In this document: positions 1 through 7,881 of the stretch, piece by piece
Numbering within the stretch: the stretch's first letter is position 1
How the letters are laid out: every line of letters begins with the position of its first letter
Assembly: GCA_004524595.1 (NCBI GenBank)
Contig: SDOA01000058.1
Coordinates: forward strand, 1 to 23,681
DNA from: Candidatus Thorarchaeota archaeon
GTDB taxonomy: Archaea; Asgardarchaeota; Thorarchaeia; Thorarchaeales; Thorarchaeaceae
Length of the DNA stretch: 23,681 nucleotides
Reading direction: 5' to 3'
Made by a program: the position numbers and the translations under genes
Notes under the pieces: generated by a model
What the model was told of the DNA's origin: nothing
Database searches by the model: none
What the model saw: only the letters and a program-made list of their open reading frames with translations

Positions 1-74
1 CAATGATCCTTGCTATTGGTGCAGTAGCTGTCGTTGTGGTCATTATAATAGTCTATATTGCAAAACGGAAATAG
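1..74 (+). CDS. C-terminal end of a membrane-anchored protein, probably the peptide-binding protein of the ABC transporter (partial)
   Basis: Only the last ~23 codons are present, ending at TAG 72-74. They encode about 19 hydrophobic residues (ILAIGAVAVVVVIIIVYIA) followed by a basic KRK end. This is a C-terminal membrane anchor with a positive cytoplasmic tail. Archaeal extracellular solute-binding proteins of peptide ABC transporters commonly end this way, and the next genes downstream are the matching permeases and ATPases. The identity is therefore inferred from tail type and context; no ligand-binding domain is visible in the window. A hairpin and T-rich tract directly after the stop suggest that its transcript ends, wholly or partly, before dppB. 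Confidence 0.55.
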   Translation, partial: MILAIGAVAVVVVIIIVYIAKRK

Positions 75-84
75 TTTTTTTTTC

Positions 85-119
85 AAAAGGGGCCTTTGGT
101 CCCTTTTCTCTTTCTTTTT
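85..119 (+). terminator. Hairpin terminator after the anchored protein
   Basis: A 10-bp stem (85-94 with 98-107, one G-T wobble) encloses a 3-nt TTT loop. It is followed by a pyrimidine/T-rich tract (108-119). It starts 11 nt after the stop codon. In a transporter operon such a site could give more binding protein than permease by partial termination. Confidence 0.65.
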
Positions 120-160
120 ACAGAGTGATTGTATTATCTAACCATCAATCCAAATGTTAT

Positions 161-168
161 TTTTAATA
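161..168 (+). promoter_or_regulatory. Possible archaeal TATA box for the dpp permease operon
   Basis: TTTTAATA resembles the archaeal TTTAWATA box. It lies about 80 nt upstream of the GTG start of dppB, after the terminator of the previous gene. It would put a transcription start near 190-195. AT-rich DNA makes chance matches common. Confidence 0.35.
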
Positions 169-248
169 TTCTTACTTAGTCCGATATTCTTTAAGGGGGA
201 TTTTTCCAAATACATCTCTAGTTCGCAGAAAAAAAAGGAGACAAGATA

Positions 249-1241
249 GTGTCTACTAGGAAGTCACAAAGCTCATGGAGATATATAGGAGAGAGAGCTG
301 CACAGAGCTTGCTCATCTTCTTTATCATTATAACTCTAAATTTCATTATTTTCAGAGTGATGCCTGGAGACCCCAGACAAGCTCTTCTTGGGGAAGGGCT
401 ATCACCAGAACTGAGGATTGCAATTGAACGAAGATTTGGATTAGACAGACCATTATTGGAACAATATTGGCTATATCTTGTAAACCTCTTTCAAGGAGAC
501 CTAGGATATTCATTCTCGCATTTTGGAGAACCAGTTTTTAAAACCATTTTCGATTACAGATTCATAAATACCTTCTTGTTAATGGGAACTTCTCTGATCA
601 TATCGATAATAATTGGAATATTGGTTGGAGTCTTTGCAGCTGCTCGAAGAGATACAATTGTTGATACAGGATCAACAATCACATTCTTGATTGCATATGC
701 TCTCCCAGTATTTTGGGTTGGTATTTTGATACTTTATTACATGGGATTTCTTTGGCAACTTATACCAATTGCAGGCACTATCACTCGTGGATACAACCAC
801 ATTAATGTGATTGACTATATGTTTGACTACCTTCATCATATGATTGGCCCACTAATCGTTTTGACTCTCTCATTTATTGGTGGTTTCTATTTGATCATGA
901 GAGATTCTGTATTAGATGTCTTTACTCAAGACTACATCCTTGCTGCTAAGGCAAAAGGATTGAAAGAGCGGACCATTCTCTATGGGCATGCTATGAGAAA
1001 TGCAATGCTACCTATGGTCAGTGTAATTGCTGTAAATATGCCATATCTCATCAGTGGCGCCATGATGACAGAGTATGTCTTTAGTTGGGCGGGACTAGGT
1101 CTACTGACCTATAATTCTGTCTTATCAGTGGATTATCCAGTTTTGCAGGGTATCTTTCTCTTCTTAGCAGCGATTACAATAATATCCAACTTTGCTGCAG
1201 ATATCTTGTACCTGTATTTAGATCCAAGAATTAGATATTAA
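249..1241 (+). CDS. dppB: Peptide ABC transporter permease, DppB/OppB family
   Basis: One of two membrane subunits of an oligopeptide/dipeptide importer. The 330 residues match the usual family length. About six membrane segments are visible (near 18-37, 110-131, 144-166, 197-216, 255-275 and 300-321). A long extracytoplasmic loop after TM1 carries the family-typical start VMPGDP (37-42). The cytoplasmic EAA loop that docks on the ATPases is at about 229-254 (LAAKAKGL ... RNAMLP). The GTG start at 249 is chosen because AGGAG ends at 240, giving 8-nt spacing. It is followed by AAGGAGG at the start of the next gene, so it is clearly co-transcribed with dppC, dppD and dppF. The peptide substrate is inferred from family and operon. 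Confidence 0.93.
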   Translation: MSTRKSQSSWRYIGERAAQSLLIFFIIITLNFIIFRVMPGDPRQALLGEGLSPELRIAIERRFGLDRPLLEQYWLYLVNLFQGDLGYSFSHFGEPVFKTIFDYRFINTFLLMGTSLIISIIIGILVGVFAAARRDTIVDTGSTITFLIAYALPVFWVGILILYYMGFLWQLIPIAGTITRGYNHINVIDYMFDYLHHMIGPLIVLTLSFIGGFYLIMRDSVLDVFTQDYILAAKAKGLKERTILYGHAMRNAMLPMVSVIAVNMPYLISGAMMTEYVFSWAGLGLLTYNSVLSVDYPVLQGIFLFLAAITIISNFAADILYLYLDPRIRY

Positions 1242-1252
1242 GGAGGCAGAAA

Positions 1253-2797
1253 TTGACAATGAATGAATCAGTTATTGAAACCAGTGATAGTGTCAAAATG
1301 CTTCCAATAAAGAAGCCAATCCATGTACGCATAGTTTCGATTGGAGCATTTTTATTGATAGCATTTGCATTACTTATTCTGATTGACCTTTTTATTGGAG
1401 CTCTTGTAGGAAATCTGACTTCTACCCACGTAATGCTCGATAAAACCCAGACTTCGATTTTTATCAATCTAATAAGGGCTACTGGATTGGTCTGCTTGGT
1501 CGGCTCGCTCTGGTTTGGATTTCTTGGTGAAAAACTCTATCTACATGATTATGGCAGAGCCTTACAAAAAATATTGATACTTATGATATGTGCACTCATA
1601 TATTTTTCACTGGGAATTGGTATCGGTTTGTTGATAACATTTGGACTATATTTCTGGAATCCAAAACAACTTGTAAACCTTAATCGTAATCAATGGAGAA
1701 TATATAGATATAGTATCATTGGAACAATTTTAGGAGTAATGTTCATTGAAACATTCTTTACAAGCGGGAATATTGGATTCACTCTATTACGACCATTTCT
1801 TTCACTCAGTCTCACGACAGTATTGAGCTCATTAGGCCTTGCTGGATTTGCATTAATACCAGCCTGGATTGTCATTCCGCTCTATCTCTATCTGCCTAAA
1901 GTGATAAGAGATATCTGGAACCAAAGACAAGGAATCGAATCATTTTGGAGGGAGTTTCTGTACCACCCTTTGGGTATGGTTGGACTGGTTATTATTGGGA
2001 CAATTGTAATGATTGCTATCTTTGCTCCAGTACTCGCACCATACTATTGGAGGAATCCAACTACAGCTCCGATTAATCTGCAAGAATTGCTTCAACCTCC
2101 AAGCCCAGAACATATACTTGGTACAAATCATAGAGGGGAGGACATCTACAGTCGTTTACTATATGGCTCACAGATTTCATTAATTGTCGGATTCACTGCA
2201 AGTGTGGTTGCCGTATTTCTTGGAACAGCAGTTGGTCTAATCTCAGGCTATTATGGTGGTATTATAGACACTCTACTCATGAGGCTGACTGATGTATTCC
2301 TTTGTCTACCAACACTCCCATTAATGCTCATCTTCCTTGTGTTGTTTGGACAGGGTCTTCAAAATGTGATTGTAGTGATCGCAATACTCGGGTGGACAGG
2401 AACAGCTAGAATGGTACGTAGTGAAGCACTATCACTAAGAGAAAGACCTCTGACAGAGGCGGCTCATGCACTAGGAGCAAGTGATGGCTACATCCTGATT
2501 CGTCATATTCTTCCGAACACATTACCATTAATTCTTGCAAACATGATTCTTGGTGTTGTGAATGCAATTCTGAGTGAAGCAGGAATAGCTTTTCTTGGAT
2601 TTGTGGACATTCATGGACAACCAAGTTGGGGAATCATCTTACATTGGGCTTGGAAGAATGCAGCATTATTAGCCAACAAGTGGTGGTGGTTCATTCCCCC
2701 AGGAGTTCTAATAATGTTGACTACGTTGGGTTTTGTCTTCATTAGCCATACAGCGGATAAGGTTGTAAATCCGCGTTTACGAGGGAGGCGAGGATAG
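1253..2797 (+). CDS. dppC: Peptide ABC transporter permease, DppC/OppC family, with extra N-terminal membrane domain
   Basis: Second permease subunit, partner of DppB. Residues ~235-514 form a normal DppC: an OppC_N-type segment at 238-262, ILGTNHRGEDIYSRLLYGSQ at 288-307, five more membrane segments, and the EAA loop at 402-422 (EAAHALGAS ... RHILPN). At 514 residues it is much longer than the usual ~280-320. The first ~230 residues add about five hydrophobic segments (near 26-49, 71-91, 106-134, 153-168 and 184-213) that I cannot assign to a family. AAGGAGG at 1240-1246 is 6 nt from TTG 1253 and 12 nt from ATG 1259, so the true start may be either codon. The 3-nt gap to dppD indicates tight translational coupling. 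Confidence 0.92.
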   Translation: MTMNESVIETSDSVKMLPIKKPIHVRIVSIGAFLLIAFALLILIDLFIGALVGNLTSTHVMLDKTQTSIFINLIRATGLVCLVGSLWFGFLGEKLYLHDYGRALQKILILMICALIYFSLGIGIGLLITFGLYFWNPKQLVNLNRNQWRIYRYSIIGTILGVMFIETFFTSGNIGFTLLRPFLSLSLTTVLSSLGLAGFALIPAWIVIPLYLYLPKVIRDIWNQRQGIESFWREFLYHPLGMVGLVIIGTIVMIAIFAPVLAPYYWRNPTTAPINLQELLQPPSPEHILGTNHRGEDIYSRLLYGSQISLIVGFTASVVAVFLGTAVGLISGYYGGIIDTLLMRLTDVFLCLPTLPLMLIFLVLFGQGLQNVIVVIAILGWTGTARMVRSEALSLRERPLTEAAHALGASDGYILIRHILPNTLPLILANMILGVVNAILSEAGIAFLGFVDIHGQPSWGIILHWAWKNAALLANKWWWFIPPGVLIMLTTLGFVFISHTADKVVNPRLRGRRG

Positions 2798-2800
2798 ACC

Positions 2801-3787
2801 ATGCAAAACGAGCCAGTCCTTGAAGTTAGAGACTTAGCTACATATTACTATTTAGCTGGAAGAGAACTCAAAGCTGTAGACGGCGTAAGCTTTGATATTA
2901 ACGCAAAGAGGACGCTTGGACTAGCTGGCGAGTCAGGATGCGGGAAGACAACGACAGCATATAGTATTTTGAGAATTCTCGCAGAGAATGGCAGGATTGC
3001 AGGTGGTACTGTAACTCTTGGGGGTGTAGAACTCACCCAACTCTCTGATGAAGATATGCGTAGGATCAGATGGAAAAAGGCATCTATTGTGTTTCAATAT
3101 GCTATGAATGCCTTCAATCCTGTTCTTAGAATAGGTGATCAGATAGTTGAGGTCATTCAGGAAAAAGATGACATCTCAGCAGATGAAGCGCGTGAAATAG
3201 TAAAGGGTCTCTTTGATGAGGTTGGCCTAAAACCAGAACGACATAGGGACTATCCACACGAGTTTAGTGGTGGGATGCTGCAAAGAGCAATCATTGCTCA
3301 GGCTCTTGCATGCGATCCTCAGCTCATCATTGCAGATGAACCAGTGACTGCACTAGATGTCATTGTTCAAAATAAGATCCTTGACCTTCTTAGAAAACTA
3401 CAGGATAAATACAATCTTGCAGTCTTGTTCATCACACACGACCTTTCTGTAGTTGCTGAAAATTGTCATGATGTAGGAATCATGTATGCAGGAAATCTTG
3501 TTGAAGTAGGAAGTGTAGAAAGCGTTTTCAAACAAAGCCTTCATCCCTATTCTTACAAATTAATCGGTGCATTTCCAAGTATTGTAGGGCCAAAGAAACG
3601 ACTTGAATTCATTCCAGGAAGTCCGCCAAACCTTCTCAATCTACCAACAGGATGCAGATTCCATCCAAGATGTCCGTACGCACAGGACATTTGTACAAAC
3701 CAAATTCCTGAGCTCAGAGAGATTGAAGAAGGGCATTTTGCAAAATGTCATTTTGCAGGGGAGCTTGATTTTGGAGGTGAAAACTGA
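2801..3787 (+). CDS. dppD: Peptide ABC transporter ATPase, DppD/OppD family
   Basis: Cytoplasmic ATPase that powers peptide import together with DppF. All nucleotide-binding motifs are intact: Walker A GESGCGKT (43-50), Q-loop Q99, signature FSGGM (155-159), Walker B LIIADE (175-180) and H-loop H213. The C-terminal oligopeptide-transporter extension carries four cysteines (C285, C291, C298, C316; spacing C-x5-C-x6-C-x17-C). In Dpp/Opp ATPases of known structure this region binds a [4Fe-4S] cluster, so one is likely here. At 328 residues it has normal length. ATG 2801 follows GGAGG/GAGG sequences at the end of dppC, and the stop TGA directly abuts the next ATG at 3788. Confidence 0.95.
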   Translation: MQNEPVLEVRDLATYYYLAGRELKAVDGVSFDINAKRTLGLAGESGCGKTTTAYSILRILAENGRIAGGTVTLGGVELTQLSDEDMRRIRWKKASIVFQYAMNAFNPVLRIGDQIVEVIQEKDDISADEAREIVKGLFDEVGLKPERHRDYPHEFSGGMLQRAIIAQALACDPQLIIADEPVTALDVIVQNKILDLLRKLQDKYNLAVLFITHDLSVVAENCHDVGIMYAGNLVEVGSVESVFKQSLHPYSYKLIGAFPSIVGPKKRLEFIPGSPPNLLNLPTGCRFHPRCPYAQDICTNQIPELREIEEGHFAKCHFAGELDFGGEN

Positions 3788-4771
3788 ATGACATCAACTG
3801 AACCAATCTTAAGTGTCAGAGAAGTGACAAAATGGTTTCCAGTAAGATCAAGTCTATTGAAGTTCAGAAAACCAGCTAGCTATGTAAAAGCAGTTGATAA
3901 TGTTAGTTTTAATGTCTCGAAAGGCTCATCAATTGCGATTGCAGGAGAGTCAGGATGCGGCAAGACAACATTAGCAAGAACAATACTCAGACTCATCGAA
4001 CCAACATCTGGTGAAGCATACTTTGAGGGTGAAAATATCTTTGAAATGAACCGATTAGAACTTAGCGAACTTAGATTGAAAATGCAGCTGATATTCCAAA
4101 ACCCATTCGAGGTCTTGAATCCAAGGCATACCGTGTTGGACCTGATTGGCGAAGGGCTTGTAATTCACAAGATTGAGGAGAGTGATGAAGTACTCTATGA
4201 TAGAGTGACGTCCGCATTAGAAGATGTACGATTAATCCCAGCTGAAAACTTTGCAACAAGATATACACACGAGTTATCTGGTGGCCAACTACAGAGAATA
4301 GCTATCGCAAGGTCATTGATTCTCCGTCCTGAACTTATCATTGCAGATGAACCAGTATCAATGCTTGATGCAAGTATCAGAACAGAGGTCATGAATCTCA
4401 TGACGGACCTGCAAAGAGAGAAGAATCTCACCTACATTTTCATCACACATGACTTAGCTCAAGCGAGGTATGTTGGAGATTACTTGATCATCATGTACCT
4501 AGGACGTATTGCTGAGATGGGACCGATGGAAGATGTTATCCAGACCCCACAACATCCATATACTAAAGCATTGGTCTCTAATATTCCGATTCCAGATCCC
4601 ACTATAGAACGGGAAAGAATCATGTTACCAGGAGAAACTCCTACACCGATTGACCTTCCACCAGGATGTCGATTCAAGCCTAGATGTCAGGAATTTGGGC
4701 CACAGTGCAAGGAGGAAGAACCTCAACTGGTGGAGGTCTCTCCTGGACACTTTGTAGCCTGCTGGATATGA
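3788..4771 (+). CDS. dppF: Peptide ABC transporter ATPase, DppF/OppF family
   Basis: Second ATPase of the importer. Motifs in order: Walker A GESGCGKT (53-60), Q104, signature LSGGQ (163-167), Walker B LIIADE (183-188) and H-loop H221. The C-terminal extension has the same cysteine spacing as DppD (C294, C300, C307, C325), consistent with an iron-sulfur site. The start is firmly set: GGAGGTGA at 3773-3780 lies 7 nt before ATG 3788, which immediately follows the dppD stop. It is the last gene of the operon. No convincing hairpin terminator follows; the downstream gap is occupied by a small gene on the other strand. Confidence 0.95.
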   Translation: MTSTEPILSVREVTKWFPVRSSLLKFRKPASYVKAVDNVSFNVSKGSSIAIAGESGCGKTTLARTILRLIEPTSGEAYFEGENIFEMNRLELSELRLKMQLIFQNPFEVLNPRHTVLDLIGEGLVIHKIEESDEVLYDRVTSALEDVRLIPAENFATRYTHELSGGQLQRIAIARSLILRPELIIADEPVSMLDASIRTEVMNLMTDLQREKNLTYIFITHDLAQARYVGDYLIIMYLGRIAEMGPMEDVIQTPQHPYTKALVSNIPIPDPTIERERIMLPGETPTPIDLPPGCRFKPRCQEFGPQCKEEEPQLVEVSPGHFVACWI

Positions 4772-4838
4772 TTGATAAAAGAGAGGGAGTTTCTATAAGC
4801 AAGTGCTAATAGGTCTCCCATATATCTAGTCAGTGTTG

Positions 4839-4991
4839 CTAGAGTTCAACAGGTCTACAGAGATACTCCTTATTATTAGCAGCCCGACCACAGACTTCAC
4901 AAATAAACTTAGGATTCTTTACTCTCTCTCTCATTTTTTCAACGCCATTATGTCGTGCGAATTCACACATGTGTTCTTTATGTTCACCCAA
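4839..4991 (-). CDS. Small zinc-ribbon protein (50 aa)
   Basis: A short gene in the gap between dppF and GAPDH. It reads M-G-E-H-K-E-H-M-C-E-F-A-R then a basic stretch, then a C-x2-C knuckle (C31, C34: ICEVCGRAA) and ends LCRPVEL with C45. C9 or nearby histidines (H4, H7, H14) could complete a metal site. The start is TTG at 4991-4989, with a perfect GGAGGT (complement of 4999-5004) 7 nt upstream; this, plus the cysteine pattern, is the main reason to accept it. The arrangement resembles small conserved archaeal zinc-ribbon proteins of unknown role, but I cannot name a family. It is transcribed opposite to its neighbours, so it is probably monocistronic. An overlapping plus-strand reading frame at 4833-5021 has no such features. 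Confidence 0.75.
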   Translation of the reverse strand: MGEHKEHMCEFARHNGVEKMRERVKNPKFICEVCGRAANNKEYLCRPVEL

Positions 4992-5103
4992 ATAGGTAAC
5001 CTCCAATATGAATACGGATAGTCATATCTAATGTAATAAGCTTTAGGACTGATTCATTCAAGATGCCATTCTAAGCACAGAGTGCCTATTGTTCTATGAA
5101 CAT

Positions 5104-5113
5104 AAAATATATA
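5104..5113 (+). promoter_or_regulatory. Possible TATA box for GAPDH
   Basis: AAAATATATA lies about 52 nt before the chosen GAPDH start. This would place a transcription start near 5135 and leave a leader of about 30 nt containing the ribosome-binding site GAGGTGG (5151-5157). Confidence 0.4.
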
Positions 5114-5164
5114 GCAAACTGTTATGACGATATCATGAAAACAACACCAAGAGGTGGTAGTTTC

Positions 5165-6169
5165 ATGACGGTAAAGGTTGCAATCAATGGATTCGGAAGG
5201 ATAGGTAGAGGATTTCTGCGTGCAGCACTCGAAAAGAAAGGATTTGACATAGTTGCAGCAAACGATCTCACCACAGAGACCACACTTGCCCATCTTATGA
5301 AGTATGATACAGTGATGGGACGTTTTGAAGGCACTGTGAAGGCAGGTAAAGGAAGCATAACTGTCAATGGAGATGAAATCAGAATATTCTCTGAGAGAGA
5401 CCCAGCAAATCTTCCATGGAGAGAACTTGATATTGATATTGTAATTGAATCAACAGGTTTCTTTAGAAAGAGAGAGGATGCTGAAAAGCACCTTCAAGCT
5501 GGAGCAAAGAAGGTAATTATCAGTGCACCAGGAAAGGGCGAGATGCTAACAGTTGTTCCTGGAGTTAATGACAATGAGTATGATCCCTCAAAACATCATA
5601 TTATCTCTAATGCATCCTGTACAACCAATTGTCTTGCACCTATGGTAAAGGTTCTTGATGAAGCATTTGGAATTACACGAGGGTTCATGACAACAATCCA
5701 TGCTGTGACGAATGACCAAGTCATGCTAGATGGACCTCATTCAGATCTTAGACGAGCAAGAGCAGCATGTTGGAACATAGTACCAACAAGTACTGGAGCA
5801 GCAAAAGCGATTGGGCTTGTATATCCAAAAGCGAAGGGGAAATTGGATGGAATGGCGCTGAGAGTTCCCGTAATGGATGCGTCTCTTGTCGATATGAGTG
5901 TCATTCTTGAGAGAGAGGCAAATGTCGATGCGATAAACGGAGCTTTCGAGAAAGCATCTAATGAGGGTAGCTTAGCTCCATATCTAGCATATATTGACGA
6001 GCCACTCGTATCATCAGACTTCATTAAAGATCCTCACTCTTGCTCATTTGATTCCTTATTGACCATGACTCAAGGCAACATGGCAAAGGTTCATGGATGG
6101 TATGATAATGAGATGGGTTATAGTCACCGATTAGCAGATCTAGCCAAGTTGATTGGCAAAAAAATGTAA
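5165..6169 (+). CDS. gap: Glyceraldehyde-3-phosphate dehydrogenase, bacterial/eukaryotic-type (class I)
   Basis: Converts glyceraldehyde-3-phosphate, phosphate and NAD(P)+ to 1,3-bisphosphoglycerate in glycolysis, or the reverse in gluconeogenesis. Visible: Rossmann motif NGFGRIGR (8-15), acidic D34 in ANDL, which in this family usually favours NAD+, catalytic C152 in SNASCTTNCLAP, catalytic H179, and the C-terminal WYDNEMGYS. The 334 residues match the class I family. The reading frame is open further upstream, but ATG 5165 is chosen because GAGGTGG lies 7 nt before it and NGFGRIGR then sits at the normal position. Most archaea use an unrelated class II GAPDH, so a class I enzyme suggests ancient acquisition from bacteria. 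Position 187-190 reads MLDGP where many homologues have LPH-type residues. It is monocistronic, with its own terminator. Confidence 0.95.
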   Translation: MTVKVAINGFGRIGRGFLRAALEKKGFDIVAANDLTTETTLAHLMKYDTVMGRFEGTVKAGKGSITVNGDEIRIFSERDPANLPWRELDIDIVIESTGFFRKREDAEKHLQAGAKKVIISAPGKGEMLTVVPGVNDNEYDPSKHHIISNASCTTNCLAPMVKVLDEAFGITRGFMTTIHAVTNDQVMLDGPHSDLRRARAACWNIVPTSTGAAKAIGLVYPKAKGKLDGMALRVPVMDASLVDMSVILEREANVDAINGAFEKASNEGSLAPYLAYIDEPLVSSDFIKDPHSCSFDSLLTMTQGNMAKVHGWYDNEMGYSHRLADLAKLIGKKM

Positions 6170-6182
6170 TCATGGAAGGTAT

Positions 6183-6219
6183 AGGTCCTAGAACTAGAGT
6201 AGGACCTGTTCCCTTTTTT
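6183..6219 (+). terminator. Hairpin terminator after GAPDH
   Basis: AGGTCCTA (6183-6190) pairs perfectly with TAGGACCT (6200-6207) across a 9-nt loop. CCC and a run of six T follow (6211-6219). It starts 13 nt after the stop codon. Confidence 0.75.
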
Positions 6220-6285
6220 CAATAAAGAATCATACAAGAAGATTTTTCTTAACCTCTATATCATTTGATTTGTTGAGGTTTCTCA

Positions 6286-7470
6286 ATGAAGGCAATCATC
6301 AATGCAACAATTCTCTGTCCAGTTAATGGTCTAATAGAAAATGGTACTATTATCTTTGACAGCAAGATAAGGAATATCGGTAGTAATATCAACATCCCAA
6401 AGGGAACCAAGACTATAGATGCGAAAGGGAAGTATGTTGTTGCAGGATTTATCGATGCTCACACACATCAAGGACTCTTTGATGGTTCAATTGGATGGGC
6501 AGGAGCAGATGGAAATGAAATGACAAAGGCAACGACTCCTGAAGTTCGTGGTATTGACTCGTTCAATCCTGAAGAACCATCGCTAAAAGAAGTTATTCAA
6601 GGTGGTGTCACCTGTATCAATACAGGTCCAGGCTCAGGGAATGTAATTTCTGGAGAAGCCTTTATTGTAAAACCAATTGGCTCTGGTATCGTTGACGACA
6701 TGGTCGTTATGGCACCATCAGGTCTTAAGGTCGCATTCGGTGAGAATCCAAAGAGAGTGCATGGTACTGAAAAGAGAACACCATCCACACGGATGGGTGT
6801 AGCTTCAGTTCTCAGAACAGCTCTGGTTGATGCACACAATCACATGTTGGAAATAGAAACCTATCTAACAAAAACAAAGGAAGCAGAGGGAAAGGGAGAA
6901 ACGCCGCCAAATCCACCGAAGAGAGACCTTGGTCTCGAAACTATTATCAAAGTATTGAAACGAGAGATTCCAATCCATGCACACGCTCATAGAGCTGATG
7001 ATATTGCAACAGTGATTAGAATAGCCAATGAATTCAATATAAGAGCGGTTCTGATTCATTGTACAGAGGGACATAAGATAGCTAAATTCATAGCTAAATC
7101 AAAATTCCCAGCAGTAATTGGTCCAACAATCTTTTGGGTTAGTAAGCCAGAAACCAAGGATAGAGGGTTCAAGACTGCAGTTGACCTCAACAAAGCTGGA
7201 GTCAAAGTGGCACTTCAGACAGATTCACTGACACCAATGAATTATTTCCCCTTGTTGCCTATGAATGTGATAAAAGAGGGAATGAGCCGTGAAGATGCAC
7301 TAAAATGTGTAACGATAAATCCTGCTGAGATATTAGGAATCGATGATAGAGTTGGTTCTCTTGAGGTCGGCAAAGATGCAGATATTGCACTGTGGACTGG
7401 AGATCCATTTGATTTCTATAGTAAAGTAGAACAGGTCTTCATCAACGGCAATAATATTCCATTGAAATGA
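6286..7470 (+). CDS. Amidohydrolase family protein (COG1228-like)
   Basis: A metal-dependent hydrolase of the amidohydrolase superfamily, probably acting on a cyclic amide, peptide-like or amine substrate; the exact substrate cannot be read from sequence. The N-terminal beta-sandwich part ends in VVAGFIDAHTHQG, giving the metal-binding H59-x-H61. Further likely ligands are in HAHAH (231-235), H258 in IHCTEGH and D313 in QTDS. The C-terminal segment NPAEILGID...GSLEVGKDADIALWTGDPF is typical of the superfamily. The 394 residues are normal for it. ATG 6286 has GAGGT at 6275-6279 with 6-nt spacing. It probably forms a small operon with the next gene, 22 nt or less downstream. Confidence 0.88.
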   Translation: MKAIINATILCPVNGLIENGTIIFDSKIRNIGSNINIPKGTKTIDAKGKYVVAGFIDAHTHQGLFDGSIGWAGADGNEMTKATTPEVRGIDSFNPEEPSLKEVIQGGVTCINTGPGSGNVISGEAFIVKPIGSGIVDDMVVMAPSGLKVAFGENPKRVHGTEKRTPSTRMGVASVLRTALVDAHNHMLEIETYLTKTKEAEGKGETPPNPPKRDLGLETIIKVLKREIPIHAHAHRADDIATVIRIANEFNIRAVLIHCTEGHKIAKFIAKSKFPAVIGPTIFWVSKPETKDRGFKTAVDLNKAGVKVALQTDSLTPMNYFPLLPMNVIKEGMSREDALKCVTINPAEILGIDDRVGSLEVGKDADIALWTGDPFDFYSKVEQVFINGNNIPLK

Positions 7471-7492
7471 GAATGAAAGGATGATAGGATCT

Positions 7493-7864
7493 ATGAATCG
7501 GGGTATATTGATAATTGGTCTCATCATGTTATTCATTGGCAGCTACATGTTTCTGAATTCATTGCTAACAATTACAACAGGACATATTTTTGATAATTGG
7601 ATGACTTGGACACTTTACCTCAGCATAGGTATAATTTTAGTTTCAATCGCACCAGGGGTTCTTGTCTGGTCATATACAAAAGATATTGAAAAATCTCATA
7701 AAAAATTACTAAACCAACCATCTTGGCAAATGATTCAGATTCCGTTATTATGTTCATCCTGTCATAATGAGATTACTATACATAGTCTGGAATGGATAGG
7801 ACCAGATGAAGCGCGTTGCCCGTTTTGTTCTAATGAGATTAATGTCATGACATCTAGATATTGA
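7493..7864 (+). CDS. Small membrane protein with C-terminal zinc ribbon
   Basis: Two hydrophobic segments (about residues 4-26 and 38-60) are followed by a soluble tail with two C-x2-C knuckles, CSSC (87-90) and CPFC (109-112). They would form a rubredoxin-like zinc ribbon. The function is unknown; such proteins are common archaeal membrane-tethered zinc-ribbon proteins. I prefer ATG 7493 (123 aa) because AAAGGATGATAGGAT provides ribosome-binding sequence before it. An in-frame ATG at 7481 (127 aa) has AAAGG directly adjacent, with no spacer. It follows the amidohydrolase closely and is convergent with the MFS gene 17 nt downstream. Confidence 0.7.
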   Translation: MNRGILIIGLIMLFIGSYMFLNSLLTITTGHIFDNWMTWTLYLSIGIILVSIAPGVLVWSYTKDIEKSHKKLLNQPSWQMIQIPLLCSSCHNEITIHSLEWIGPDEARCPFCSNEINVMTSRY

Positions 7865-7881
7865 AGAAAATGTTGTTAAAA

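Noticed and set aside
4833..5021. 62-codon plus-strand reading frame after dppF
   Set aside because: It mirrors the zinc-ribbon gene on the other strand, has no ribosome-binding site and no recognisable features.
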